From NCBI GenBank assembly GCA_963666865.1, contig OY763072.1:3472001-3536000 (forward strand): a stretch of 64,000 nt of DNA, given 5' to 3'. Each line of letters opens with the position of its first letter. The stretch's first letter is position 1. The notes under the pieces were generated by a model. It was not told where the DNA came from, made no database searches, and saw only the letters and a program-made list of their open reading frames with translations. This DNA is from Bin87 sp963666865. GTDB lineage: Bacteria > Chloroflexota > Dehalococcoidia > Lucifugimonadales > UBA3495. Made by a program: the position numbers and the translations under genes. Shown here one piece after another: positions 8,399-17,147 of the stretch.

Positions 8399-10339
8399 TT
8401 GACTACCGCCAATCCTGTTGTCGCGCCCTATGGTTCGTGGCGCTCGCCCATCACTGCCGACGCCATTGTGGCGGAATCGATCGGCATCAGCAGCGTCACC
8501 ATCGACGGGGACGCCATCCTGTGGACCGAGTCCCGGCCCTCGGAGGGTGGGCGCAATGTTATCGTCCGCCGAGGATCGGACGGCGCGGTATTCGATATCA
8601 ACCCGCCGCCGTTCAACGCGCGGACCCGGGTCCACGAGTACGGTGGCGGCGCGTGGATTGCCGATGGCGGCACGGTGTGGTTCTCTAACTTCGACGATCA
8701 GCGCATCTACCGCATGGAGGTCGGGGGCGAACCGCAGGCGATCACGCCCGATGCGCCGCTCCGCTACGCCGACGCCGTGCTGGATCGCGGTCGCAACCGC
8801 CTGATCTGCGTGCGGGAGGATCATTCCGACTCGGACAACATCGTGAACGCCATCGCCGCCGTGCCTGCCGACGGTGTCGGAGAGCAGACGGTGTTGTTCG
8901 ACGGGTGGGATTTTGTGTCGTCGCCCCGGCTCAGCCCCGACGGCGGTACGCTGGCCTGGCTGTCGTGGAACCATCCCAACATGCCCTGGGACGGGACCCA
9001 CCTGTGGACTGCCGCAGTGCTTGACGATGGATCTCTGGGCGAGGCGACACTGGTTGCCGGCGGGGAGAGTCTCTCCGTATTTCAGCCGGAATGGTCACCC
9101 GACGGAGCGCTGCACTACGTCTCCGAAGAAACGGGCTGGTGGAACCTGTATCGCGTTGTTGATGGAGAGCAGCAGGCGCTGCATCCCGACGACGCTGAAT
9201 ACGGTAGGCCGCAGTGGGTGTTTGCATCGCGGACCTACGGGTTCGCCGGGAACGGCGAGATTGCGTGCGCGGTCAACCGACGGGGGGCCTGGTCGCTGAA
9301 TCTGATCAACCCGGATGCTGGGACACTGACGCCGCTAAATGTGCCGGCCGGCGAGATGGGTCGGGGCGACCTGGCGGTGTCGGGCGATACCGCCATCGTA
9401 ATCGCCGGCGATGCCGCCCGGCCGCTTTCGCTAGTGAGGGTGAACCTGCGCGATGGGAACTGGGAGACACTGCGGCAGTCGGCGTCGGTGGATGTTTCCT
9501 CGGAGTACATATCGCCGGCGCAGACCATTGAGTTTCCGTCCACCGACGGCCGGCCGGCCTATGCCCTCTACTACGCGCCGCGCAACCCGGCCTACCAGGC
9601 GCCGGCGGGACAGTTGCCGCCTTTGCTGACGCTGAGCCACGGCGGGCCAACGGGCGCTGCGTCCGGCGCGCTGGATCTATCGATCCAGTACTGGACCAGC
9701 CGGGGTTTTGCGGTGGTGGATGTGAACTACGGCGGCAGCGTGGGCTACGGACGGGCGTACCGGCAGTTGCTCAACGGCAACTGGGGCCTCGTTGACGTGG
9801 ACGACTGCGCCAACGCCGCGCTGCACCTGGTGCATCGGGGCCGGGCCGACGGCGCGCGGCTAGCCATCCGGGGCGGCAGCGCCGGCGGATACACCACGCT
9901 GGCCGCGCTGGCCTTCCGCAACGTGTTCGCCGCCGGCGCCAGCTACTACGGCGTATCCGACCTGACCGCGCTGGCCGCCGATACGCACAAGTTCGAGTCG
10001 CGGTATCTTGACCGGCTGGTGGCTCCGTATCCCGAGGGGGCCGATACCTACCGGCTGCGCTCGCCAATCAATCACACCGACGGATTGTCGTGCCCCATCA
10101 TCCTGTTACAGGGTTTGGAGGACCGCATCGTGCCGCCCAACCAGGCCGAGATGATGTACGAGGCGGTGCGGGCCAAGGGCCTGCCCTGCGCGTACCTGCC
10201 CTTCGAGGGGGAGCAGCACGGGTTCCGCCGCGCCGAGAACATCAAGCGGGCGCTGGAGGCGGAGCTGTATTTCTACTCGCGGGTGTTCGGGTTTGAGCTG
10301 GCCGAGGCGGTAGAGGCGGTGGAAATTGAGAATTTGTGA
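8399..10339 (+). CDS. S9-family prolyl oligopeptidase-type peptidase
   Basis: A 646-residue serine peptidase. The N-terminal two thirds have beta-propeller-like repeats (for example 'SPRLSPDGGTLAWLSW', 'FQPEWSPDGALHYVSE'). The C-terminal alpha/beta hydrolase has a full catalytic triad: S494 in GGSAGGY, D575 in GLEDRIVPP and H607 in GEQHGF. Family members cleave short peptides or acylated N-termini in the cytoplasm. The start is TTG at 8399, with GGAG about ten bases upstream. It is transcribed away from the controller gene. Confidence 0.9.
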   Translation: MTTANPVVAPYGSWRSPITADAIVAESIGISSVTIDGDAILWTESRPSEGGRNVIVRRGSDGAVFDINPPPFNARTRVHEYGGGAWIADGGTVWFSNFDDQRIYRMEVGGEPQAITPDAPLRYADAVLDRGRNRLICVREDHSDSDNIVNAIAAVPADGVGEQTVLFDGWDFVSSPRLSPDGGTLAWLSWNHPNMPWDGTHLWTAAVLDDGSLGEATLVAGGESLSVFQPEWSPDGALHYVSEETGWWNLYRVVDGEQQALHPDDAEYGRPQWVFASRTYGFAGNGEIACAVNRRGAWSLNLINPDAGTLTPLNVPAGEMGRGDLAVSGDTAIVIAGDAARPLSLVRVNLRDGNWETLRQSASVDVSSEYISPAQTIEFPSTDGRPAYALYYAPRNPAYQAPAGQLPPLLTLSHGGPTGAASGALDLSIQYWTSRGFAVVDVNYGGSVGYGRAYRQLLNGNWGLVDVDDCANAALHLVHRGRADGARLAIRGGSAGGYTTLAALAFRNVFAAGASYYGVSDLTALAADTHKFESRYLDRLVAPYPEGADTYRLRSPINHTDGLSCPIILLQGLEDRIVPPNQAEMMYEAVRAKGLPCAYLPFEGEQHGFRRAENIKRALEAELYFYSRVFGFELAEAVEAVEIENL

Positions 10340-10363
10340 TTCAACGATGCAGAAGCTGTATTG

Positions 10364-10585
10364 CTAGCGCTCACTGATAGCAACGAAATTGGTTTGCTCA
10401 ATGGGGTGGTGAACGGCTTCGTACGCTTCAATGGAGGCGACCAAGGCGTCCAGTTCAATCCGGTTGGGATGGTTGGGGTCGTCGATTTGACCGTCCGGTC
10501 CTGATAGATCATCCATGAGTGCAGTAACGCGGTCCAAAGCCGCATCGTACTCCTGTTCGTTTTGTATGTGTTTCGCAATCGTCAT
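10364..10585 (-). CDS. higA: HigA-like antitoxin N-terminal-type protein
   Basis: A 73-residue acidic protein resembling the N-terminal half of HigA-type antitoxins ('YDAALDRVTALMDDL', 'DALVASIEAYEAVHHPI'). No helix-turn-helix follows; the protein stops where the DNA-binding part would begin, so it is short for the family (usually about 120 residues or more). It starts 9 bases after the end of the higB frame, the normal toxin-antitoxin order. Confidence 0.7.
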   Translation of the reverse strand: MTIAKHIQNEQEYDAALDRVTALMDDLSGPDGQIDDPNHPNRIELDALVASIEAYEAVHHPIEQTNFVAISER

Positions 10586-10594
10586 ATCATACCT

Positions 10595-10879
10595 CTACGC
10601 GTCGATCCTGTCGTATTCGGCGTGGGTACCAATAAACCGGATGTACACGATCCGCGCCGGATAGAAAATTCGGACTACCAATCGGTAATTGTTGCCCCTT
10701 ATTCGGAAAACCGCCCGGTCGTGTCCGACGATGCTGGCGTTAGGGTAACGCTGGAGCAGATGCGCCGGCGTTGCTCAATCTTCACGCTCAACATCTCGGT
10801 GCCAATCTCGCAAGGCGACTTCGGCATCTGGGTGGGTTTCCCAAAACCGCCGGAGCGTCCTTTTCGCGATTATATGCAC
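10595..10879 (-). pseudogene. higB: HigB-like mRNA interferase with in-frame TGA
   Basis: From a GTG at 10879 the frame reads a RelE/HigB-superfamily toxin: 'HIIAKRTLRRFWETHPDAE', then 'YPNASIVGHDRAVFRIRGN' and 'IVYIRFIGTHAEYDRIDA'. Codon 35 (10775-10777) is TGA, exactly where the family usually has tryptophan (in the D-W motif), so TGG to TGA is the simplest change. The rest of the frame is intact for 94 codons. The toxin is probably inactivated, leaving the antitoxin gene. Readthrough of UGA cannot be excluded. Confidence 0.7.
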
Positions 10880-10919
10880 AACTCGGAAACTGCGATATCC
10901 GGTAAAGAACCGCCCTGGC

Positions 10920-12104
10920 TCAGTAAGCGGCCCGCAACACCTCCATGATCGGGCCGGCGTCGGTGACGGGCTTGGGGTTGGTGCTGAGGCTGCGGTCCTG
11001 TAGGGTGGCCGTGGCGATGTATTCCAGGCCGTCCTCGGGGACGCCCACCTCTCGCAACGTGCGCGGCAACTCCAGCTGACGGCATAGCTCGTCCACCGCG
11101 TCGGCGGCGGCCAAGCCGGCCTCTTCGTCGGTCATGGCGCTGCTGGCGACGCCGATGGCCTCCGCGATGAGCCGTTGGCGGTCGGCGCAGGCGTCCAGAT
11201 TGTAGCGCATGGAGTGGGGGAGCAGGATGGCGTTGGCTTCACCGTGGGGCACATCGTAAAGGCCGCCTACATGGTGGCAGGTGGCGGTGTTCAGGCCCAG
11301 GCCGCCGAAAGAGGCTAGAGACGCCATGGCGCAGGCGGTCTTGGTGGCCAGCAGGGTGTCGATGTCACCGTCCTGGCAGCGGGGCAGGTTTTCAAAGAGC
11401 AGGCGGATGGCGTGGAGGGCCATGCCGTCGCCGATGGGGTTATGTCCAGTGGAATAGACCGTTTCGATGGCGATGCGGAGCTGTCCGATGGCGGTGGACA
11501 CCAGGATACGCAATGGAGTGGTCGCCAACGCCTGGCCGTCAATTATCACCGTGTGGTGGGTCACGCCGTCGCCGGCGATGCTCAGCTTGCGCCCCTGCTG
11601 GTGATCAGTGATGCCGCCGCCGCCGCGACTGAACTCGGCGCAACCCATGGTGGTGGGGACGCTGAGAATGGGCAGCTTGGGAGATGGGGTTGGCGGGATG
11701 GTGACCTTGTCCGGCGGCTCGAAGATGATGGCGTAGTCACGTATGTCGCCGCCCTCGGCCAGGAGCGTAGCAATGGCCTTGGTGGTGTCGTGGGTGCTGC
11801 CGCCGCCGACGCTGATGAAGATATCGGGCTGGGTCTCCTGGGCCATGGCCGCGCCGGCCTCCACCGTATCCACTGGCGAGTGGGGCAGCACGCCGGAGTA
11901 GGTGCCGACGTAGCGGGAGCCGAGGGCTTCCTGGACCCGGGGCACCACGTCGCAGGCGGCCAGGATGGTGGGGCCGCAGGTAATCATGGCCCGGCCGGCG
12001 CCCAGGCTGTCCACCACGGATGGCAGGTCGTTAATGGCGGTTTCGGAGCAGACGATGTCCTGGTGGAGGGGGTTGTAGCGGTATTGCAGGGTGCTGGTAG
12101 CCAT
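10920..12104 (-). CDS. iron-type alcohol dehydrogenase / maleylacetate reductase-like protein
   Basis: A 394-residue group III dehydrogenase. The NAD-binding region is clear (GGGSTHDTTKA), as is 'LPILSVPTTMGCAEFS'. The C-terminal metal-binding histidines are present in 'ATCHHVGGLYDVPHGEANAI'. The other metal-binding segment, normally D/N-A-x-x-H-A-x-E, here reads 'STAIGQLRIAIE', so both the Asp/Asn and the His appear replaced. The enzyme may act on a different substrate, bind metal weakly or work metal-free. It is monocistronic, with a palindromic repeat upstream at 12133. Confidence 0.8.
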   Translation of the reverse strand: MATSTLQYRYNPLHQDIVCSETAINDLPSVVDSLGAGRAMITCGPTILAACDVVPRVQEALGSRYVGTYSGVLPHSPVDTVEAGAAMAQETQPDIFISVGGGSTHDTTKAIATLLAEGGDIRDYAIIFEPPDKVTIPPTPSPKLPILSVPTTMGCAEFSRGGGGITDHQQGRKLSIAGDGVTHHTVIIDGQALATTPLRILVSTAIGQLRIAIETVYSTGHNPIGDGMALHAIRLLFENLPRCQDGDIDTLLATKTACAMASLASFGGLGLNTATCHHVGGLYDVPHGEANAILLPHSMRYNLDACADRQRLIAEAIGVASSAMTDEEAGLAAADAVDELCRQLELPRTLREVGVPEDGLEYIATATLQDRSLSTNPKPVTDAGPIMEVLRAAY

Positions 12105-12132
12105 GATGATGCCTCCGAAGGTGACAGCGAAA

Positions 12133-12160
12133 GTAGGGGCGAATGATCATTCGCCCCTAC
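12133..12160. repeat. 28-bp palindrome (gtaggggcgaat type)
   Basis: A perfect palindrome starting gtaggggcgaat and ending attcgcccctac. It is one of a family of similar palindromes in this window (23264, 43147, 44108, 52038 and 56199, with variants at 54326, 57943 and 63474). It lies between the dehydrogenase and the DinB-like gene and could act as a hairpin in RNA. Confidence 0.85.
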
Positions 12161-12179
12161 TCTGTTCGGACGTGATTGT

Positions 12180-12698
12180 CTATTGGTTGAGACCTCGTTG
12201 CATACCCCGCAGGTAGCCGGCCTGGCCGCCGTGCTGGTTGACCTCCCAGATGAGCAGGCGGAACATATCGGCCACCGCCATGCTTTCGCCGCGGCGGTTG
12301 GTCATCTGGGTGTTGATTAGGGATTCGTCGTCGTGCTGGCTGAGGAAGTCCAGCAGGTTGTTGCGAGCGGAGTCGGCGTATTCCATGAGCAGGGCTTTGT
12401 CGGGGCATTTCCAGTTGGTCAGGTCTTCGACGGTATAGCCGAAGCCGACGTTCATCGGTTCGGGGGCGAAGCCGAGGCGTTCGGCCCACTCGCGCTCGTA
12501 GAGTTGCTGCTCCTGCTTGGCGAGGGACTGTACCCACATATCCAGCGCGCGCCCGTAGTGCCAGACGATGAAGCCGATGGAATGGCACTGCTCGTTGGGG
12601 GTGAACTCGATTTCGTCCTGGGTCAGGCCGTCCACGTAGCGGACCAGCCACTCCCAGTTGGCGTCAAACGACTCCTTGATGAATTCTTTCAATGCCAT
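12180..12698 (-). CDS. DinB-family protein
   Basis: A 172-residue four-helix-bundle protein of the DinB/YfiT superfamily. Candidate metal ligands are the histidines in 'CHSIGFIVWHYGRALDMW' and the late 'EVNQHGGQAGYLRGMQRG', the usual three-histidine nickel/zinc arrangement. Members include bacillithiol- and mycothiol-dependent transferases and many with unknown roles. ATG at 12698 has GGGGG upstream. It starts 17 bases after the enoyl-CoA hydratase ends and may share its operon. Confidence 0.75.
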   Translation of the reverse strand: MALKEFIKESFDANWEWLVRYVDGLTQDEIEFTPNEQCHSIGFIVWHYGRALDMWVQSLAKQEQQLYEREWAERLGFAPEPMNVGFGYTVEDLTNWKCPDKALLMEYADSARNNLLDFLSQHDDESLINTQMTNRRGESMAVADMFRLLIWEVNQHGGQAGYLRGMQRGLNQ

Positions 12699-12715
12699 GA
12701 TTCCCCCGGTGATTG

Positions 12716-13690
12716 TCAGGTGGTCCAAACCGGTTGCCGCTTTTCCAGGAATGCCGAGATGCCCTCTTTAGCGTCGTCGGTCTGGAGGTTGTCCACCATT
12801 ACCTTGCTGGCGAACTGATAAGCGGAGGGGCGGTCCATCTCGATCTGTTGGTAGAACGCGGCTTTGCCCAATGCCAGAGTGTGCGCGCTGGCCGACGCGA
12901 TCTGTTTGGCCAAATCCATGACCTGATCTTCCAGTTCGTTCGCCGGGACGATCCGGCTGATGAGGCCGAAATCCAACGCTTCCTGAGCGGAGATGGGCCG
13001 GCCGGTGAGCAGCATTTCCATGGCCTTTTTGGGCATGACCGAGCGGGCTACGGCGACGCCCGGCGTGGTGCAGAAGAGGCCAATCTGGACGCCGGGCGTG
13101 GCGAAGGCGGCGGTGTCGGCGGCCACCGCGATGTCGCAGGTTGCCACCAGTTGACAGCCGGCGGCGGTGGCGAGTCCCTGCACCTGGGCGATGACCGGCT
13201 TGGGCAGCAGCCGGATGCCTTCCATCACCCGCATACAGGCCGCGAACACCGCTGTATAATCTTCCTGGTCACCATTGACCAGTTCGTTCAGGTCATGACC
13301 GGAGCTGAACACCGGGCCTTCAGAGCGGATGACGACGACGCGGGCGCCAGGATCTTTCGCAATCCAATCCAGCCATTCTTCCAACGCCGCCAGGGTGCGC
13401 GATGACAACACGTTGCGCTTTTTGGGGTTGGTCAGCGTTAGGACGGCGATGCCGTCTTTCACCCAGTTGTACAGTACCGTCAGCGGCTCTATTTCGTCCG
13501 GTGCGGCTGGCCTGGCCTGATAGTTCTCCACCGTGGCAACGGCGATAGTGTTGCCGGCCGGGGAGAAAAACTCCACTTCGTAGGCCGCGCCTTGCGGGTG
13601 TATATGTACGATAGTACCGACATCGCCGGCCTTGAGGCCCTCATCCGGTATGTCGGCAGTAAGCGTAATTTGTTCAAATTCCTGCAACAT
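12716..13690 (-). CDS. DUF4926-enoyl-CoA hydratase/isomerase fusion
   Basis: A 324-residue protein made of two families. Residues 1-65 match DUF4926, a small beta domain that is usually a separate protein ('LTADIPDEGLKAGDVGTIVHI', 'AAYEVEFFSPAG'). From about residue 71 it is a crotonase: 'LTLTNPKKRNVLS', oxyanion-hole segments 'FSSGHDLNEL' and 'GLATAAGCQLVATCDIAVA', and 'TPGVQIGLFCTTPGVAVARS'. The crotonase begins where a stand-alone hydratase would start, so the fusion looks like a read-through of two genes. It follows the DUF6883 gene by 3 bases and the acyl-CoA dehydrogenase before that, so it probably acts in acyl-CoA degradation. Confidence 0.85.
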   Translation of the reverse strand: MLQEFEQITLTADIPDEGLKAGDVGTIVHIHPQGAAYEVEFFSPAGNTIAVATVENYQARPAAPDEIEPLTVLYNWVKDGIAVLTLTNPKKRNVLSSRTLAALEEWLDWIAKDPGARVVVIRSEGPVFSSGHDLNELVNGDQEDYTAVFAACMRVMEGIRLLPKPVIAQVQGLATAAGCQLVATCDIAVAADTAAFATPGVQIGLFCTTPGVAVARSVMPKKAMEMLLTGRPISAQEALDFGLISRIVPANELEDQVMDLAKQIASASAHTLALGKAAFYQQIEMDRPSAYQFASKVMVDNLQTDDAKEGISAFLEKRQPVWTT

Positions 13691-13693
13691 ACT

Positions 13694-14032
13694 TCATCTC
13701 CGCCTTGGGAGAGCGGTAATCAGCCAAGGCTCATCCGAGTCGTGATAGATCATCCAAACGGTCCGGACACGGGGGTTGCGTCCGTCGGGAGTTTGCAGTG
13801 CGCCGTCAACGGTGAACTTCATGCCGTGTTGAGTTTCAATGAAGCTGGCGACTTCGTGGCTGCCTCCGTGAACCAGCAGAGCGTCCGCCAAGCGCTGCCA
13901 TTCATCCTGGTTAAACCCGAACTCCATGAAGAACTTGGCTTTGCTCCTACCGCGCTCACTATCCAACGAAAGCAAGTATCTCGTGATTTTGGCCGGTTCG
14001 ACGCGGGCACTTTCAGTATTGGGCAGTCTCAT
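13694..14032 (-). CDS. DUF6883 domain protein
   Basis: A 112-residue protein matching DUF6883 ('MRLPNTESARVEPAKITRYLL', 'RGRSKAKFFMEFGF', 'PRVRTVWMIYHDSDEPWLITALP'). The family is of unknown function and, from memory, is often encoded directly before a DUF4926 gene and also found at the ends of polymorphic toxins. Here the same pair order is kept, but the DUF4926 is fused to a hydratase. It starts 2 bases after the acyl-CoA dehydrogenase stop and ends 3 bases before the fusion gene, so all are co-transcribed. Confidence 0.75.
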   Translation of the reverse strand: MRLPNTESARVEPAKITRYLLSLDSERGRSKAKFFMEFGFNQDEWQRLADALLVHGGSHEVASFIETQHGMKFTVDGALQTPDGRNPRVRTVWMIYHDSDEPWLITALPRRR

Positions 14033-14034
14033 TC

Positions 14035-15207
14035 CTACCCGCGCGGCAGCCCCAACCCCCGACTGGCGATGATGTTGCGCTGGACTTCGCTGGTGCCGGC
14101 AGCGATGGTGTGGGAGAAGGCCCGCAGCCAATGCTCCTGCATATCGGCTTCCATGGGCGTCCACTTCTGGTCGCGGAGGCCGCCGTACATGCCCATGACT
14201 TCCAGGCAGGATGCGGTGGTGCGCTGCACGGTTTCGCTGCCGAAGACCTTGGACATGGACGCTTCCTTGTTGGGCACCAAGCCCTCGCCCTGCATCCAGG
14301 CCACGTTGTAGGCGATGAGGCGGGCCACTTCGCACTCGATGTAGCGGTCAGCCAGCGCGTTGCGGACCCACGGCTCGTTACTCAGAGGTTGACCGTTGCG
14401 CCGGATGCCGTCGGCCCACTGGCGAGTGTCGTCCAGGTGACGACGCGCCGCCGCCGAGTAGTCGATGCCGGAACGCTCGAAGTCCAGCAGAGTTACCGCG
14501 ACGTACCAGCCGCGATTTTCCTCGCCGACGATGTTGCGGGCAGGGACGCGGACGTTGTCGAATATGATCTGGTTGAACTCGTGGCGTCCACCCATGTTGA
14601 TGATGGGGCGTACCTCGATGCCTGGGGTCTTCATGTCCACCAGGAAGAAGCTGATGCCCCGGTGCTTGGGCGCGTCGGTATCGGTGCGGGTGAGGAGCAT
14701 GATCCAGTCGCCCCGGTGTCCCATGGAGGTCCAGATTTTGCTGCCGTTGACGACGAACTCGTCGCCGTCGCGGATGGCGCGGGTGCTGAGGGACGCCAGG
14801 TCGGAACCGGATTCCGGCTCGCTGTAGCCCTGGCACCACTGGACTTCGCCCTTGGCCACCGGGGGCAGGTGCTCGGCCTTCTGCTCGTCGGTGCCGTGAA
14901 TCATCAGGGTGGCGCCCATCATGCGGACGCCGAAGTTGTCCCGGCCGGGAGCGCGGTGATAGGTCATCGCCTCGTTGAAGATGGCGGTGCGCACCGGCGA
15001 GGCTTTCTGGCCGCCGTACTCTTCCGGCCAGTGCATAGTGAGCCAGCCCCGGTCGGCCAGTTTGCGGCGCACGTCAAGGGTACGCTCCCAGTTCTCCTCC
15101 CCGGAGCCCCGTTCGCCCAATTCCCATTCCGGGACATACTCTTCGGCGATGAACTGTTGCAGCTCGCTCTGGAAGGCGGCATCTTCGGTACTGAACTGGA
15201 ACTCCAT
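14035..15207 (-). CDS. acyl-CoA dehydrogenase
   Basis: A 390-residue FAD enzyme of the acyl-CoA dehydrogenase family, which oxidises an acyl-CoA to the 2-enoyl-CoA. The FAD-contacting 'CQGYSEPESGSDLASLSTRA' and 'FVVNGSKIWTSMGH' are present, as are the late 'EVMGMYGGLR' and the C-terminal 'AGTSEVQRNIIASRGLGLPRG'. No Glu is obvious at the usual loop position for a short-chain enzyme, so chain-length preference cannot be told. It heads the operon with DUF6883 and the hydratase fusion, which would carry out the next step. Confidence 0.9.
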   Translation of the reverse strand: MEFQFSTEDAAFQSELQQFIAEEYVPEWELGERGSGEENWERTLDVRRKLADRGWLTMHWPEEYGGQKASPVRTAIFNEAMTYHRAPGRDNFGVRMMGATLMIHGTDEQKAEHLPPVAKGEVQWCQGYSEPESGSDLASLSTRAIRDGDEFVVNGSKIWTSMGHRGDWIMLLTRTDTDAPKHRGISFFLVDMKTPGIEVRPIINMGGRHEFNQIIFDNVRVPARNIVGEENRGWYVAVTLLDFERSGIDYSAAARRHLDDTRQWADGIRRNGQPLSNEPWVRNALADRYIECEVARLIAYNVAWMQGEGLVPNKEASMSKVFGSETVQRTTASCLEVMGMYGGLRDQKWTPMEADMQEHWLRAFSHTIAAGTSEVQRNIIASRGLGLPRG

Positions 15208-15261
15208 AATCGTGACTCTCCTGTGGTGCGCGTCGCAGAACCGATGTAGGCAAAGAGTTGG

Positions 15262-15798
15262 TTAATTACGCTGGATAACGCCGCAGGCCACGCGCCCGCC
15301 GGCGCCGGGGTCCGCGCCATAGGTGTCGGGTTTTTCGTGGATGATGATGGCGGAGCCGTCGGCGTCAAAAATGGAATGGTCGGCGCCGGCGTCCAGGGTA
15401 ACGGCGTCGGTGAAATAGTCGGCGCGGGCGAAACCGTCGGCGGCGGCGTAGATGTTGGGCAAGTCGCCGGCGTGAAAACCGCCGGAATGGTTGAGGCCGT
15501 GACCGGTGTCTCCGGGGTTGAAATGGTCCCCGGCGGCAGCGAAGTCCGGCGCGCAGGTTCCAACGGCGTGGATGTGGAAGCCATGCCCTCCAGCAGCAAG
15601 TCCGTTGACGTCCGCCGCGAGCAGCACGCCATGCGGCGTCTGCGTCAGCGTGACCGTTCCCATGGCTGTGTCGTCCGGCCCGGCCATTGCCGCCATCGCC
15701 TGCGCGCCAATGCCCTGCGGCTGAGGAGGTTCAGATTGACAGGCTAGCAAAGCGCTGACTGCGGCCACTACGACGATAATCGGCAGCAAACGTTTCAT
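15262..15798 (-). CDS. sodC: Cu-Zn superoxide dismutase, lipoprotein
   Basis: A 178-residue exported protein. The N-terminus is a lipoprotein signal: a hydrophobic helix ending in the lipobox LLAC (Cys about residue 20), so the mature protein should be membrane-anchored outside the cytoplasm. The metal-binding segments are intact: 'GFHIHAVGTC', 'HSGGFHAGDLPNIY', and 'IIIHEKPDTYGADPGAGGRVACGVI', which carries the disulfide Cys. It converts superoxide to peroxide and oxygen. Confidence 0.92.
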   Translation of the reverse strand: MKRLLPIIVVVAAVSALLACQSEPPQPQGIGAQAMAAMAGPDDTAMGTVTLTQTPHGVLLAADVNGLAAGGHGFHIHAVGTCAPDFAAAGDHFNPGDTGHGLNHSGGFHAGDLPNIYAAADGFARADYFTDAVTLDAGADHSIFDADGSAIIIHEKPDTYGADPGAGGRVACGVIQRN

Positions 15799-15844
15799 TG
15801 GTTATTCCGGCTCGGTGGGTTCGGCTATCTTATCACGGCGCGGG

Positions 15845-16696
15845 TCAGATTTGGCTGTAGCCGCTGCCCGGCCCCCTGGTATCGTCCACGCCCCAGCCAC
15901 GGCCCTCGGAAATCCAGCCGAACTCCAGGAGGATTTGCTGGCTGTAACAGACGCGGCCGGTGACCTTGTCCGCCGGCTCGGAGGCCAGGAGCAACGTGGC
16001 TTTAGCCAGGAGTTCGGGCGGCTCGCCCCGGGGGTCGTCCATGCCCTCGACCAGGTGGTGGAATACGGTGCCGGGGGTGGGCACCACCAGCGACGGCGAC
16101 ACCGCCGAGACGGATATGCCGTATTCGTACACCTCCTGGGCCAGGCCCTGGGAGAACCGTTCCAACGCCGCTTTTTCCGCTCCGTAGCAGGTTCCGTTGT
16201 TGGCCGGCGTGGTGTAGGGCCCGCGGCCCGGACCGACCGCCGCGCCCGACGAAATATTGACGATGCTGCCCGACTTGCGTTCAATCATGTCGCCCAGCAC
16301 GAGCTGGCTCAGGATGAACGGGGCGTGGAAGTTCACCGCCCAGGAGCGCATCCAACGGTTGACGGGAAAGTCCTTGATGGGCAGGTAGTAGGTGAGGGCA
16401 GCGTTGTTGACCAGCACGTCCACCGGCCCATAGATGCTGCGGGTTTCCTCGACCAACCGCTGGCAGTCCTCGGGCAGGGATATGTTGGCCGCCACCGCCG
16501 TAGCCTCGCCGCCGGCCTCCTTGATGTCGGCGATGGTCTTGGAGAGGGAACCTTCCAGAGGATGATCGCCCTCGTTCACGGTGCGGGCGGCGCAAATGAC
16601 GCGGGCGCCCTCGGCGGCGAACAGGCGACTGATCTCGGCGCCGATACCACGGCTGGCGCCGGTGACGATGGCGGTTTTTCCTTCGAGTCTGGGCAT
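15845..16696 (-). CDS. short-chain dehydrogenase/reductase (SDR)
   Basis: A 283-residue Rossmann enzyme. The cofactor motif TGASRGIG is at 13-20, 'NNAALTYY' follows the fourth strand, and the catalytic Ser lies in 'NISSGAA'. The Tyr-x-x-x-Lys motif is 'YGAEKAALERF'. The R after TGAS suggests NADP(H). The substrate is not predictable. Start at 16696 has AGGAAA upstream. The gene ahead of it (16719-16889) ends 22 bases upstream, so co-transcription with the panB group is likely. Confidence 0.88.
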   Translation of the reverse strand: MPRLEGKTAIVTGASRGIGAEISRLFAAEGARVICAARTVNEGDHPLEGSLSKTIADIKEAGGEATAVAANISLPEDCQRLVEETRSIYGPVDVLVNNAALTYYLPIKDFPVNRWMRSWAVNFHAPFILSQLVLGDMIERKSGSIVNISSGAAVGPGRGPYTTPANNGTCYGAEKAALERFSQGLAQEVYEYGISVSAVSPSLVVPTPGTVFHHLVEGMDDPRGEPPELLAKATLLLASEPADKVTGRVCYSQQILLEFGWISEGRGWGVDDTRGPGSGYSQI

Positions 16697-16718
16697 TTTG
16701 CCGTTTTCCTTTACGCGG

Positions 16719-16889
16719 TTAGCTGTCGTCCTTTTTAGCGGCGCCGTTGTGCGAGGGCGGTGGTTCGGTGAAAGGCCGGCCGTCGCGCTCCGCAGCGAGG
16801 CGACGTTCGTTCCACGTCTCCCAAGCCCGTTGAGTTTCCTGCCGGCCTTCCTGCCGGGCGCGATCAAGCCATAGTTTTGCGATTACCAT
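16719..16889 (-). CDS. small hydrophilic protein of unknown function
   Basis: A 56-residue charged protein ('LWLDRARQEGRQETQRAWETWNERR' in pattern, rich in R, E, Q and W), probably one long helix. GGAGG lies just upstream of the ATG at 16889, inside the end of the membrane-protein gene before it; the two overlap by seven bases. Tight overlap suggests a translationally coupled pair, perhaps a membrane protein with a cytoplasmic partner. Confidence 0.55.
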   Translation of the reverse strand: MVIAKLWLDRARQEGRQETQRAWETWNERRLAAERDGRPFTEPPPSHNGAAKKDDS

Positions 16890-17147
16890 GGGTATGCCTC
16901 CGAGAAAGCGAACGCCAACGGGATCGAGATTGCAGCGCACACGGCGGCAGCAACAATGACGATTATAGCAATTTCCGGCCACGCCAACGGAGGACTTTGC
17001 GCGGTAACAATGCGCGCGTAGCTCAACAATCCCGTTAGCGCCGCCCAGCAGGTGTAAAAAGCCGCCAAGAACTTGCCGCTGCGATGAACCAGCACATCGA
17101 ATGCGCTGATGTGCACATCCTGCTGTTGGTCGTCCCGGGTAGCCACC

